A stretch of 64,000 bases of DNA from assembly GCA_021018995.1 (NCBI GenBank), contig CM037587.1, positions 67,165,604-67,229,603 of the forward strand, in the 5' to 3' direction. Below the pieces are notes generated by a model. That model saw nothing but the letters and a program-made list of their open reading frames with translations. It ran no database searches and was not told where the DNA came from. A program made the position numbers and the translations under genes. This document shows, one piece after another, positions 47,340 through 57,793 of the stretch; within the stretch, counting starts at the first letter, position 1, and every line of letters begins with the position of its first letter. Source of the DNA: Chloranthus sessilifolius. Lineage: Eukaryota; Streptophyta; Magnoliopsida; Chloranthales; Chloranthaceae.

Positions 47340-48036
47340 ATGGCACCACGCAAAAGAGCGAAGAACGCAAGCACCGGAGAAAGTGATCAAAATAGGCAAT
47401 TGTTGGAGACGATGATCAATACAATAGCCCAGCAGACCACATTACTCACTGCCATGTTACGAGACACGACTCATACCTCTCCATCGACACCAATTGAGTC
47501 ATGCCCAAGGTGTGGAGGGCGACACCTGGCAAGAAACTGTAGATGGTCCACAGGTGCATGCTTCAAGTTTGGGCAAATGGGACACCTAATAAGACATTGT
47601 CCTGCATTGAAAATGGGGGCAACTACTTTAGCCACCACTCAGGATACTTCTCGATCCACCGTTTAGGATCGTGCATTTTCCATCACTGCACAGAGTGATC
47701 TGGCAGCCAGAGGGATTGTCCCTGTACCCTCTCGCTCTACAGATTAGACAACTGCTAGAGTTTCGACTGGGCAACAGGCCTTACGTATCTCTGCATCTAC
47801 ACCTATTGGTATATGCGCGCATTGTGGTAAGCACCACAAAACGGAAGAGTGTCGATTAGTTTTGGGCATATGTTTTAAGTGCAGTGAGAAAGGACACCGG
47901 ATCAAGGATTGCCTAGTGAGGCGTCAGGGGTAGGTAACATCGACGTCTACTTCCGAGCCAATTCTCCCTACTAGCCATGGTCGCATCAGTGACACGTTGA
48001 CTCAGGATGCCCAAGTGGAAAATGAAGTCCTCCAAG
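47340..48036 (+). pseudogene. gag: Tekay-3 gag lacking capsid, with two zinc-knuckle pairs
   Basis: From ATG 47340 (MAPRKRAKNAS) a single frame reaches the intron donor at 48036 (232 codons plus one base). Stops are TAG 47664, another near 47748 and a third near 47931. About 55 residues after the start, the capsid domain is absent and zinc knuckles begin directly: CPRCGGRHLARNC, then CFKFGQMGHLIRHC (second Cys replaced by Phe). A Ser/Thr-rich spacer follows, then a second pair CAHCGKHHKTEEC and CFKCSEKGHRIKDC. Family members have one pair, so a duplication plus capsid loss is inferred. The choice of 47340 over an upstream in-frame ATG at 47304 rests on the basic start matching other Tekay Gags. 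Confidence 0.8.
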
Positions 48037-48640
48037 GTATAGATTCATTGACATTTGTCAAGATTTTACTCTAAATTTTGGATGAGGAATGCCTTAGAAA
48101 TTGTGGTTGCATTTGGACACTTATAGAAATGTCATGACACCATCATATGCACATTTGATTTAAATCACCTGCATGACATAAACAATTTTTAAATTTAAAA
48201 GCTTAACTAAGTAGGTGACAATCTTGATGATCGACTTGAATCAATCGTGACAGTTAGAGAATAATTACTTAAGGTTAGGTTGCTTAGTAAAATCTGAAAT
48301 TTTGTTGACGCTTATCAGCAATGATGTTTGAACCACGGTGTTTCTCATTAAGACTAATGAATCATGAATGTTTATTGTTTGGAAGCACTCCTTCCAACTT
48401 TGACTGCAGTTGGTAATTACTACAGTTTTATTTGGAAATCTTTATGGCATGGGGAAATTAAGGACTTAAGCCTCGATTTGAGGGAAGATAGAATCTTTCT
48501 TGGTGGCATCTCAATTCACTATTTAATTGGTTAGTACTACTACTACAACCTTAGACTTAGTCTCACCATTGTGATGGAAAAGTGTCAATCATATAAAATC
48601 CCTATTGAAGAATGCGGATCAATATGCCCGCCATTCAAAT
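48037..48640 (+). other. Intron donor followed by unassigned sequence (Tekay-3)
   Basis: CAAG|GTATAG at 48037 matches the gag/protease intron donor of Tekay-1 and Tekay-4 in codon and phase. No acceptor or protease follows. The rest is AT-rich without recognisable coding. It covers the region where protease and RT are deleted. Confidence 0.5.
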
Positions 48641-50003
48641 TTAGTTGCTCTGTTGGTTGTGTTGAGACCTGTGCATATGAGGCAACGGAGATGGATTGAA
48701 TTTCTAAAAGACTATGACTGCTCGATTCAGTATCATTCAGGTAAAATGAACATCGTTGCAGATGCGTTGAGTTAGAAGAACTCGGCTCAGTTAGCTAGTC
48801 TTATTGGGGGACTCCGTCGCTGGAAATTGTTGGAAGACATTTCTTTGTATGATGAGAACATCGAGGTGAATGTTTCTGGTGCGTTGTTGGCTAATATCAC
48901 AATCCGATCGATAATTTTTGATCAAATTATGAGCTTCAGATGAAAGATGCAGGGCTCTTAAAGATCAGGCAAGGTGTGATAGATGGCACCAGTGTAGACT
49001 TTTCTATTAAGGGAGATGGATCATTACTATTTAGAGGACATCTATGCATACCAATTGATGCCGATTTGCGGCAAACAATTTTGGATGAAGCTCATAAATC
49101 AAAATATGCTATTCGTCCTGGTAGTACCAAGATGTAGCAGGAATTGAGGAAGAATTATTGGTGGAGAGGATTGAAGAAAGATATCCTCGAATGTGTTTCT
49201 AAATGCTTGGTGTGTCAACAAGTACAGGTGGATCATAGACACCCAACAGGTCTATTGCAACCTCTGCCAATACCGGAGTGGAAATGAGAGTCTATCTCTA
49301 TGGACTTTATTGTAGGATTACCAAGGACGGTGAAGCAACACAATGCTATAATAACAGTTTTCAGCAGAGCATTGGGATGGCTTCATATGAAGCGTTGTAT
49401 GGACGACGGTGTAGATCTCCAACCAATTGGGAAGAATCTGGCAAGAAATTTATATTAAAACCGGAAGTGATAAAGAAAAATGCTGAAATTGTTTGCATCA
49501 TTCGAGAAAGGATTAAGACGGCTAAGAGTCGGCAGAAGAGCTATGCCGATATCAAGAGAACAAGTGTGAATTTCCAAGTGAGAGATCACGTATTTGTAAA
49601 AATTTCACCAATGAAGGGTGTGATGCATTTTGGAAAGCATGGGAAGCTAAGTCCTGCTACATTGGACCTTTCGAAGTATTGGGAAGAGTTGGCGAAGTTG
49701 CATATACCCCAGCAACTCGATAGAGTACATGACGTGTTTCACATTTCCATGCTACGAAAATACGTGAGGGATCCGACTCATATACTCGATGCGCCACCGA
49801 TTGAGGTTTACAAGGATTTGACAATTGTGGAGGAACCAATACAGATTTTAGAGCGAACTGAATAGGTGTTGTGTACAAAATGGATTCCCTTAGTACTAGT
49901 CCACTGGAAGAACCATTCTAAAGAGGAAGCTACTTGGGAACGTGAAGCCGAGATTCGCGATCAGTACCCTTGTTGTTTCAGTGAACGAGGAGAGGAATTG
50001 TAA
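48641..50003 (+). pseudogene. pol: Tekay-3 pol remnant: end of RNase H, deleted integrase, chromodomain-like tail
   Basis: RNase H end blocks are near 48680-48780 ([12 protein letters not shown], then V-A-D-A-L-S). The integrase HHCC region runs at about 49085-49225 (ending CLVCQQ). The first catalytic Asp (SMDFIVG) is near 49300. Near 49340 about 350 bp are missing relative to Tekay-1, joining KQHNAI-type coding to YNNSFQQSIG and removing the second Asp and the Glu; CAATGCTAT-like microhomology lies at the joint. The C-terminus has VFVKISPMKG, then IPLVLVHWKNH and EEATWEREAEI, ending at TAA 50001. Stops include TAG 49135 and TGA near 49286. Confidence 0.88.
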
Positions 50004-50130
50004 AAGTCTTTTGTGACTCTTAGTGCATGTAAAATAACGATATTAGTTAATAAACTCAAGAATTTGAAAGTGTAGAAGCCAATAATCAAAAAGGAAATTG
50101 AAAAACACAAATTTTAAGTGTTTCTATTAA

Positions 50131-50440
50131 TTTTAATCGATCGAAATTAAATTCGATCGATCGAAGTGCAAATCGATCGATCGAAACCACCAAACAGAAA
50201 ATGATTTTTCAGTAAATTAAAGCATATTAAATTCGTTCGATCGAAATAAAAATTGTTCGATTGAATTAGAAAATCGTTTGATCGAAATAAAATTCGTTCG
50301 ATCGAATTTTAGATTCATTCGATCAAAACTAGTAAAGGCCAGGGGTAGCCTTAGAAATTCGACCGATCAAAATGGAATCGTTTGTTCGAATTTTAGAACT
50401 TGATCGATCGAAATTAAATTCGTTCGATCAAAATCATGGA
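50131..50440 (+). repeat. Internal copy of the TTCGATCGATCGAA palindrome array (Tekay-3)
   Basis: More than ten copies of (T)TCGATCGAAAT or TTCGATCGAAAA variants begin about 130 bp after the pol stop. They match the arrays in this element's LTRs (45361-45475 and 53250-53385). TTTAAATAAATT (about 50466) and a leader-like TTAGGGTTTTCG (about 50524) follow, as in the Tekay-1 layout. Confidence 0.85.
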
Positions 50441-52493
50441 CCTGTTTTGGTCAAATCATGGCCCTGTTTAAATAAATTGAACCTTTTAGGTTCAAAAATT
50501 TTAGAAATTTTAGGGCTTTCTCTTAGGGTTTTCGTGTGCTTCTTCTTGGAGATCAAAGAGACGACCGTTCAACCTTCGATTCTCCGGGAAATTTCATTCA
50601 AACCTCACCAAAAAGGTAAAGCCATGATTTTTCTTTTAGAATCTTGCATTCAAATAATCTCATTTTGGTAATGACTGCGTACCTCTACGGAAGTAGGTGA
50701 TGGCGACCGTGGATCGTCATTATGGTATGCTTGCAGTTGATAGTTAAAGCAATTTTACTCTATGAAAATAGTGTATCCGATTGATAATTTTGAATTTTTG
50801 GTGGGAGTCGCATTTTTAGACAAATTGTTACGCTTATTAGTTCATGGTTAAAATCTTATTTTGATGGAGATAGTAGTAAATTGAGTGAATCAAACTTTAT
50901 TATGGTTAAAATTTTATTTTAATGGAGGAATCACTAATGGTTAAAATTTTATTTTGATGGAGTACCACCAATTGAGTGAATCAAACTTTTCTCTGATTAA
51001 TAGTGTAAGTTTCTTAAGTGGTCTACTATACTCGATGGGTATTATCCGAAGTCTGGAGGAATCACTAATGGTTAGTATCGTTGTAGTGAAGATATGTTGA
51101 GTTAGTAGTAAATTGTAAGTGCTTGATGGTATGGTTGATCCTGTTTATAGTTACCATTCTGGATGAATGGTTCTAATCTCACGGTCAATATCTCTTCCTT
51201 GTGGATATATTTTTTACCAACTAATTATAGAGATACTTCGTTAAGTGGTGGATGTGAGGTTTTGTAAATAATTGTGTGCAAGTTGGCGGATCTATCCCAT
51301 CGACTCTTGAGTGAGCCCCGATTTGATTAGTGGGAGATGAATATCCTTAGTGTAAAGTTCAGCAGATACCTTTTCACCAATGTGTAGTCACCAACCTCCA
51401 TTAAATACTGAGACTTTGATTGTGTGTGTACTTGCAATTCGTTGCAGCGGTAGTTGTGTGTAATTTGAGTTTTAACAAATGATTACTATATTGGATAACC
51501 AAACGTCTCGTCCAAAAATTTCGAGGGTGAAACATTCCTTACGGGAGGGTATGGAGTACCCTGTACTCATTTAAGTAGTTTTGATGGGTGAATTACAGGT
51601 GAGAAGAGCTGTGGATCTTGCGGGTATTATGGTGAGTTTCATTTGATCAATAATTAAATTAGTTATGAAGTCCTAATGTATTTCAATCATTTTATGGGTG
51701 TGTGGTATCGGACTCCTTGTACATGGGATGCCTTGCACAACTTTTCAGTTAATTTAGAATGGATTTACAAACACGTTGTGCATGTGTGGAGGATGAGTTA
51801 CATTCGTTGTCCAGGTCGTTGGGTGGATATGTAGATTTTTGGGAGTAGCTGATTAGGCTATGGATATGTGTGTGTGCATAGGAGGTATGAACAATTGCGT
51901 TTTACTCGGGTTATCTTGTCGTGCATTTTCGAGGATGAAAATTCCTTTAAGGTGAGGAGATTGTGATAAGCCTAGTATAGAGGACGTTGAATCTTGATGA
52001 GGATACTTAAATGGGTAGTGCCGAGAGATAGCTACGGACCTTGGATTGATTTTGAGATAATTGAAGAAAACAGAATTGGATATTTCAAAATTTAGATGAT
52101 TATAACCTTTGAATAATGGTAACTTTTGGAGGTGCACGGTTTTGACTCAATACATAAATATGTGGATGGATGGTTAAAAATTTAAATATGGATGGTCTTA
52201 GATAATTCGAAATGATGGAATGTGAAGGATTTTAGGTCATTATAGAATAGAAATGGTACTCATTTACGTAAAATTTTGATGTGTGGGTTTTCAATGGGAA
52301 GATGTATGGATTTATGATGCCAGTATTAGAACTGTTGTCTTATGTGACTTTCGGATTAGGATATGGACACTTTCCAATTTAAGTATGTGATTAGATCTTG
52401 GTGTGTGCAACTAGTTTTCGGCGTACTCCCTTGAACTGCATGTTACTACTTATGTTAATTTTCAAGGATGAAAATTTTATAAGGTAGGAAGAA
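50441..52493 (+). other. Tekay-3 3' non-coding region with duplicated PPT-like ends
   Basis: There is no supportable ORF and no trace of the Tekay-1 accessory gene. Three diverged copies of GGTTAAAATTTTATTTTGATGG lie at about 50847, 50902 and 50939. Two PPT-like ends occur: TTTTCGAGGATGAAAATTCC with AAGGTGAGGAGA at about 51924-51960, and TTTTCAAGGATGAAAATTTT with AAGGTAGGAAGAA at about 52459-52493. Only the second adjoins the LTR. Confidence 0.75.
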
Positions 52494-55057
52494 TGTAACA
52501 TCCCGAAAGATTTTGACCTTTGAACACTATGCCTCGGGATGCATGCCTGACTGGTCGCATACCAGACTGTGCGAAAAAAATTAAGTAAGTTATTTGGGGT
52601 TGGGTATTAAGTGAAAAAGGCTGATTTAGAGTGTGTATGGGCCCTTAGATGGATTGGTATACACCGTAGTGGTGTGTATCGGCTCAACCCCGAATCCAAT
52701 AGATAAGTGGATTGGGTGTGCAGGCCCCATACCGAACCAAAAGATTTTATATAATGGATAACACCTTAATAAGGTATGTACGTTTCACGTGAAATCTAGT
52801 CCTTTAGATAAGAACTAATACAGAAAAGAGTTTATGTGCCTTGTAAGGGAACCAGCCCCTTTAGCTTATAAAAGAAGGCAAGGCTTTTCTTATAAGCCTT
52901 TAGCCGTTTGCAAGGGCCTTGGATTTTAGAGAGAGAGAGAAAAGTGAGAGGAGGAAGAAGAAGCTTTTAATGCTATGGATCGTGCATGCGAGGAATTAAT
53001 GATGGTATGTTGATTGAGGACTTGGGATCGTGAGGAACCAAAAGAGTTCAACGTCGGACCCTAGTTTCAGATTTGAGATCGTGGAGTGAGCGATCGATCA
53101 AATCGAGGTAAGGAATTTGTGTTAAGTTGTAAAGTATTACTATGTGAGCCTTTGTTTATTATATGTATTTAAATTTTGAGGAAAAGAAGATAGATTTTGA
53201 AGAAATGGAATTTAAACAAGAAAAAAATCAAGGGATAGGTGAAATCTGTCGATTTCGATTGATCGAAATTGGATTCGATCGATCAAATGGACTTAAGAAG
53301 GTGAAATATGATTCTTAAAGAAATTTGATCAATTGAAAGGAAATTCGATCGATCGAAATGAAACTCGATCGATCGAAATTGACTGAGCGTGCCGACAGTG
53401 CTTCAGTATTTTGGCCATAACTTTTTATGCTGAGATTGGATTGATGCTATTCTTATGGCACTGGAAAGAGGACAATGAGACCTACAAATTTTATGAGTAT
53501 AAATATTGATGAATCAAATATTTTAAAGGCTAAATTTTTATAGGAAGTTACATTAAATTTTAGGTTAGCACGAACTTGTCCGTTTCCGCCTCATTTTGAA
53601 AAAATGTTTAAATATGTCTAAGTTATTAGTGATTAGAGTTAGTCCTTGATGAATCATTGTGTGCTTATTATGTAGATTGAGAACAAGAAGCCGTCGATAA
53701 GGACCTTGGTGTCACTTTGAGAAGCTCTGAGCTTAAGGTAGGGAAAACTCCTTAACATGTGAATTTGACTACAACAAGCATGTGTGTAGTGACATGATAA
53801 GAAAATGTATATTTTCTGATTCGTTTTTGCATTAGCATGGATTTTATGAGGTGATAAATTAAGAGTACTTTATGAAACTCGTTGTTTAATTAGCATGAGT
53901 TTCTTTCATAGTTTCAAAATATGAAATGTGTTCGTACGTTGTGCACTCAGATTTGTATATATGTGCGTGAAATCAATTATGCGTGTATGTGATTTCAGAA
54001 ATATGTGAATAAATATGTATATGAGTTTTCAAACTTCAAACCTATTATTAATTATCTCAATATACGGTGATCAACTATAAGTTATTTTTACACTTTGATT
54101 TAAGGTTATTTGCGATACCCAACTGACGCGGCGGTATAACCGTGACCGGCGCGGCGAGATATCCGTGACGGATACGGCGGCCAATCTGTACAATTGTGCT
54201 CCATGATGGTGACGGCTAGCTTCCATTCACTTTCTTTTCGATTGCGGTAAATTCCTTAGCATAAGTTTTCCCCATTCGGAGGGACTTAGGCAACATACAA
54301 ATGGTGCATGTGAACGACAATGGTGGGTATTCCCATCGGGGGCCCGATGCTTGGGGATTATTTAAGTGATCAATTTAAGTTTTTCTTTTGTTATGAGAAT
54401 AAGTTTTGGAAACCATGTATTAAGCTTTGAAATATGCATTGGATATTAGTTCCGTTTCAAGTCAAATATCTTTAAATTGTGAACCTTTATTTGAAAAGTA
54501 TGTTCGATTATGTCATGAGATATATGTGTGATATGATGATATGCATGTCATCGATGTTTCCTTACTGAGCGTAGATGTAGCTCATCCCTCGACTATACGT
54601 CACAAGTACATGTGTAGATCGGGATCCAGCTGCAGAGAAAGGCTTGGGATCTCCCATTTGGGAAATTTTACCTTAGGTGAGGTTTGGACTGGACACTTTT
54701 TGGGTTTGTACGATGGATTTTGGAGACCTTTGGATTTTTGACTTGGTACGTCTTGGGATTAAATACTATGGTAAGATTTGTTTTGTAAGTATATTTAGAA
54801 GCCACTGTTTAGGTGATCGTCGACCATCACAGATGGTTTTCCCTTGGGCCCTTTTTGTTTAAAGGTTACGTATAGAAAAAATCTTTTGTTGCTATATATG
54901 TTTGCTTTGACTCTACTTTTGTAAGCTTACCAAGTAATTTCTGTATTCAGATTATGAAGTGTGATCCGACGGTCTGGTTTTCCCTGAGTTTGGAATGTAA
55001 GGAAGAAAAAAAAATATTGTGCAGTTTTTGTGCTTTAGGGAAAATCGGGCTATCACA
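52494..55057 (+). repeat. Tekay-3 3' LTR
   Basis: The 2564-bp LTR begins TGTAACATCCCG and ends GGGCTATCACA. TATAAAAG is at 52867, the palindrome array at 53250-53385, the donor-like GAG|GTAAGG at 53109. The conserved GC-rich block near 54150-54190 is partly duplicated and mutated. The acceptor-like CACAG is CACAAG here. Confidence 0.92.
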
Positions 55058-55117
55058 TCATTGGTCATGTCCTGTTATCATTGATGTCATGTAAAAATTT
55101 TTGCTTCGTTTTGAGCC

Positions 55118-55353
55118 AAGTGATCCCACTAACTCGAGAGCTTGACTGTGAAATTCTTGAAAGCAAGTGATCCCACTAACTCGGGATGTCTTGGTCCAAG
55201 TGATCCCGCTAACTCGGGATCTTGACAAGTGATCCCGCTAACTCGGGAGCTTGATTTGTCTCAGTCCAAGTGATCTCGCTAACTCGGGAGCTTGACAAGT
55301 GATCCTACTAACTCGGGAGCTTGACAAGTGATTCCATTAACTCGGGAGCTTGA
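55118..55353 (+). repeat. 29-bp minisatellite AAGTGATCCCGCTAACTCGG
   Basis: Seven units of AAGTGATCCCGCTAACTCGG followed by GAGCTTGAC occur, some separated by 4-18 bp spacers. Each unit holds a short inverted repeat CCCG...CGGG. It lies in the R/U5 side of the Tekay-4 LTR. Confidence 0.92.
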
Positions 55354-55684
55354 TTTTCTTATTTCTTGTACATGTATGTTTAAAATATCTGATAGCTTGT
55401 TTAAGCTAAGCTTGTTTTGGCATGATTCCTCGTATCTGTTGCACCATGATTTCCTTATATTTATTTAGCATGATTGTTCCGCATGTCAGCATGATAAATT
55501 ATTCGCATGATAATGACTTGTTTATGTTATATGATGCTAGAGTAGATATAAGGTAAGTTATAATATGCTTCGATTTGTACTTTATGTATCAAGAAGTGAA
55601 TTGATAATCTAACATATAAGTTAGCACTGTAAATTTTCCTGATGAGCTTTGATGATAACTCATCCTACGGCTTCAATGTCTTAG

Positions 55685-55791
55685 CTGCAGATATTGATCC
55701 GAAGTACGAGGGTGATCCCACATATCAGTCAGAGGAGAAGGAAGAAGAAGAGGACGAGGAGGACGGGGAGAAAGAATTCTTTCCTAAGTAG
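55685..55791 (+). CDS. Acidic short reading frame in the Tekay-4 LTR
   Basis: Downstream of the acceptor-like site the frame reads A-D-I-D-P-K-Y and then a run rich in Glu and Asp (SEEKEEEEDEEDGEKEF), ending F-F-P-K at TAG 55789. It has no ATG of its own after the acceptor, so it would need an upstream exon or be non-coding. Position, the opening I-D-P and the ending match the Tekay-1 acidic ORF (3852-3947). Confidence 0.25.
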
Positions 55792-56149
55792 GTTTGAGAG
55801 AGAGATTTGTTTGAAACACTTGTATAAACCACAATATTATATTTTTGAGATATTCAATACTACATGTCTTAGTTTTCTTTCCATTATTTAGATGATGGGT
55901 GGCCGTCATCGGTGAAAAGCTCTACATTGCACCAGTTAGTTCTTATTATATCTCTTATTAGGTTACTGTTTAATAGATAAGTAAATATCAGTTTTTACCA
56001 TATTATTTTATGTCAGAGTTATTAAATTACTTCCGCATATACAATACTTTGTACATGACACGATGTACTTGTTGACAGGATCATGTTAGGTGATCTGACG
56101 ACGGGGCCTTTTCTATATACGATAAGGGGAAAAGTCGGGCCGTCACAGG

Positions 56150-56161
56150 TGGTATCAAAGC
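56150..56161 (+). other. PBS of Tekay-4
   Basis: TGGTATCAAAGC follows the LTR end and matches the initiator Met-tRNA PBS with one G-to-A change. The same variant is used by Tekay-3 (47014-47025). Confidence 0.88.
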
Positions 56162-56290
56162 CCCCGACGTGAAATCTTTTAGAGACTTGACTCTGGTGTA
56201 ATAGATGGCAAAGTTTCTGATGTTTGTTCAGTGTTAGGTCTAGTCTATGATGTATCTGATCAAGTTGTTGCTTGATCATAATAGGTTGTG

Positions 56291-57609
56291 ATGCCTCCAC
56301 GACGAGGGAGAGGAAGGGGTAGACCACCGTTACCCCATCGCACAAGGCCAAATGCTATTCTAGTGGTGGGCTACGAGCACGACACTGTTTCTAGAAGTGG
56401 AGAGAACGTACATATGGCAGAGAGCCGAACTACGATGGAGAATGTTGTTGAACGTACTCCTCCTATAGCAGATGATCATCAGATGGGGTCTGCTCCCGGA
56501 GTCGAGCAGAATGCAGGATAGAATCCATAGTTGATGGAGACCATGGTCCACACTATGGCCTGGCTAGTAGAGCGACGACCCCCAGAGGGCTTTGCAGAGT
56601 TTGTACGCCTTTGATTGCCAAGCTTCTATGGTCAGCATGACCCAATGGAGGCTAAGAAGTGGTTAACACAAATTCGAAAGGTGCTTCAAAGGGTTACATG
56701 CACTGAAGTCAAGAAATTTAGTTGGGCAGCATACAAACTAGAGGGTGAAGCAGAGCCCTGGTGGCAGTCTGTAAAATGGACAAGAGTACCTGGAGTACCT
56801 TGGACGTGGGCAGAATTTACCATAACTTTCAATGATAAGTATTTTCTGGTACCAGAGAGATACCGGATGGAGTTTCAGTTTGTGACCTTAGTACAGGGTC
56901 AGATAACGGTCAGAGACTATGAGGCAAAATTCACTCGCCTTTCTCGGTTGCGCCATTGCTAGTAGCCACCGAGCTCATGAAGACACAGAAGTTTGAGCGC
57001 GATTTGAAGCCCATGATCAAGGAAAGAATTTCATTGTTTCATGCAATGACATACTCACATGTGATAAAGTTGGCCCTTATAGCCGAGATCGATGTCGAGA
57101 ATATGTTAAAACGGAGTGAGGAACAAAAGAAAGACAGAAAAGCTCAGGCTCAGGCTTTTAGTCCCGATCAAGCAAGTAAGAGACCGCGATATGCCATGCA
57201 GCCAGCATTCCAACTTGCTGTAGTAGCCTACACGCGGCCCTACAATCCCATAAATCTACCACCATTACCACCTCGAGTTCCATGTGTTTTGAATCAGCCT
57301 GCCCAGTATGTATCTTGCATTTCATGAGCACGACCGATAGTTTCCCGCGCGGGATCTTTTACAGTTTTGTTGGCAACTTCAATCGATATATGTCAAAAGT
57401 GTGGGAAGGCACACAAGATAGAAGAATGCCGTAAAGCATATGGTGCGTACTTTCATTGTGGAAAGATAGGACATCGGATCAAGGATTGTCCAGAGATAGC
57501 GGGACATCAAAGATGGAACCAACTCTACGATCTGTACGGCCTACGGTACAAGGTCGAGCTTATGCTGTGTCGGCACAAGGTGCCCAAACCAGCAATGATA
57601 TTATTCAAG
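56291..57609 (+). pseudogene. gag: Tekay-4 gag, frameshifted
   Basis: ATG 56291 starts a basic N-terminus (MPPRRGRGRGRPP). The capsid domain runs at about 56600-57120 with LPSFYGQHDPMEAKKWL and a LEGEAEPWW block. Zinc knuckles are CQKCGKAHKIEEC and a second one whose first Cys is Tyr (AYFHCGKIGHRIKDC). Stops occur near 56519-56612. Single-base shifts lie near 56955 and near 57500, and the last frame reaches the intron donor after N-D-I-I-Q at 57609. It forms the particle in intact relatives and is not functional here. Confidence 0.88.
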
Positions 57610-57793
57610 GTATGTTGGATACTTATTATTTTATCATACGATTATTAATGATCTTTTAGATGAAGTAGGTGCATCAGGTTAAAATTCAAATATTTAGACA
57701 CTTTGTTCATTGCATTATTTTTCTACTAGTCTTAGATTTGATAGTGTATAAATTCCATTAGTTCGAGCTAATTATATAATACATGTGCAATAG
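57610..57793 (+). other. Probable intron between gag and protease (Tekay-4)
   Basis: The 184-nt AT-rich segment starts with GTATGT, a strong plant donor, and ends TGTGCAATAG before GT. A CTAAT branch-like word lies about 35 nt before the acceptor. The length is not a multiple of three, yet joining the flanks restores frame in phase 1 exactly as in Tekay-1. Protease then reads Y-P-E-G-A-Y. Confidence 0.7.

Larger units (their letters stand above)
44609..55057 (+). mobile_element. Tekay-3: internally deleted Tekay element inside the Tekay-4 LTR
   Basis: LTRs are at 44609-47011 and 52494-55057. The candidate TSD is GCATT/TCATT (one mismatch). The PBS TGGTATCAAAGC follows the 5' LTR. The internal region keeps a capsid-less gag, an intron donor, an RNase H end and a shortened integrase with chromodomain-like tail. 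Protease, RT and most of RNase H are gone. There is no accessory ORF, but the region between pol and the 3' LTR carries the LTR-type palindrome array. The element is defective. Confidence 0.9.
55063..56147 (+). repeat. Tekay-4 5' LTR, right part
   Basis: It resumes after the Tekay-3 insertion and ends CGGGCCGTCACA just before the PBS. It contains the 29-bp minisatellite (55118-55353), GATAACTCATCC and an acceptor-like CTTAGCTGCAG ending near 55690. An acidic reading frame ends at TAG 55789. Confidence 0.8.

Noticed and set aside
50131..50440. Possible CRISPR-like regularly spaced repeats
   Set aside because: Units are short, degenerate and palindromic, without unique spacers of constant length, and lie in a plant retrotransposon.
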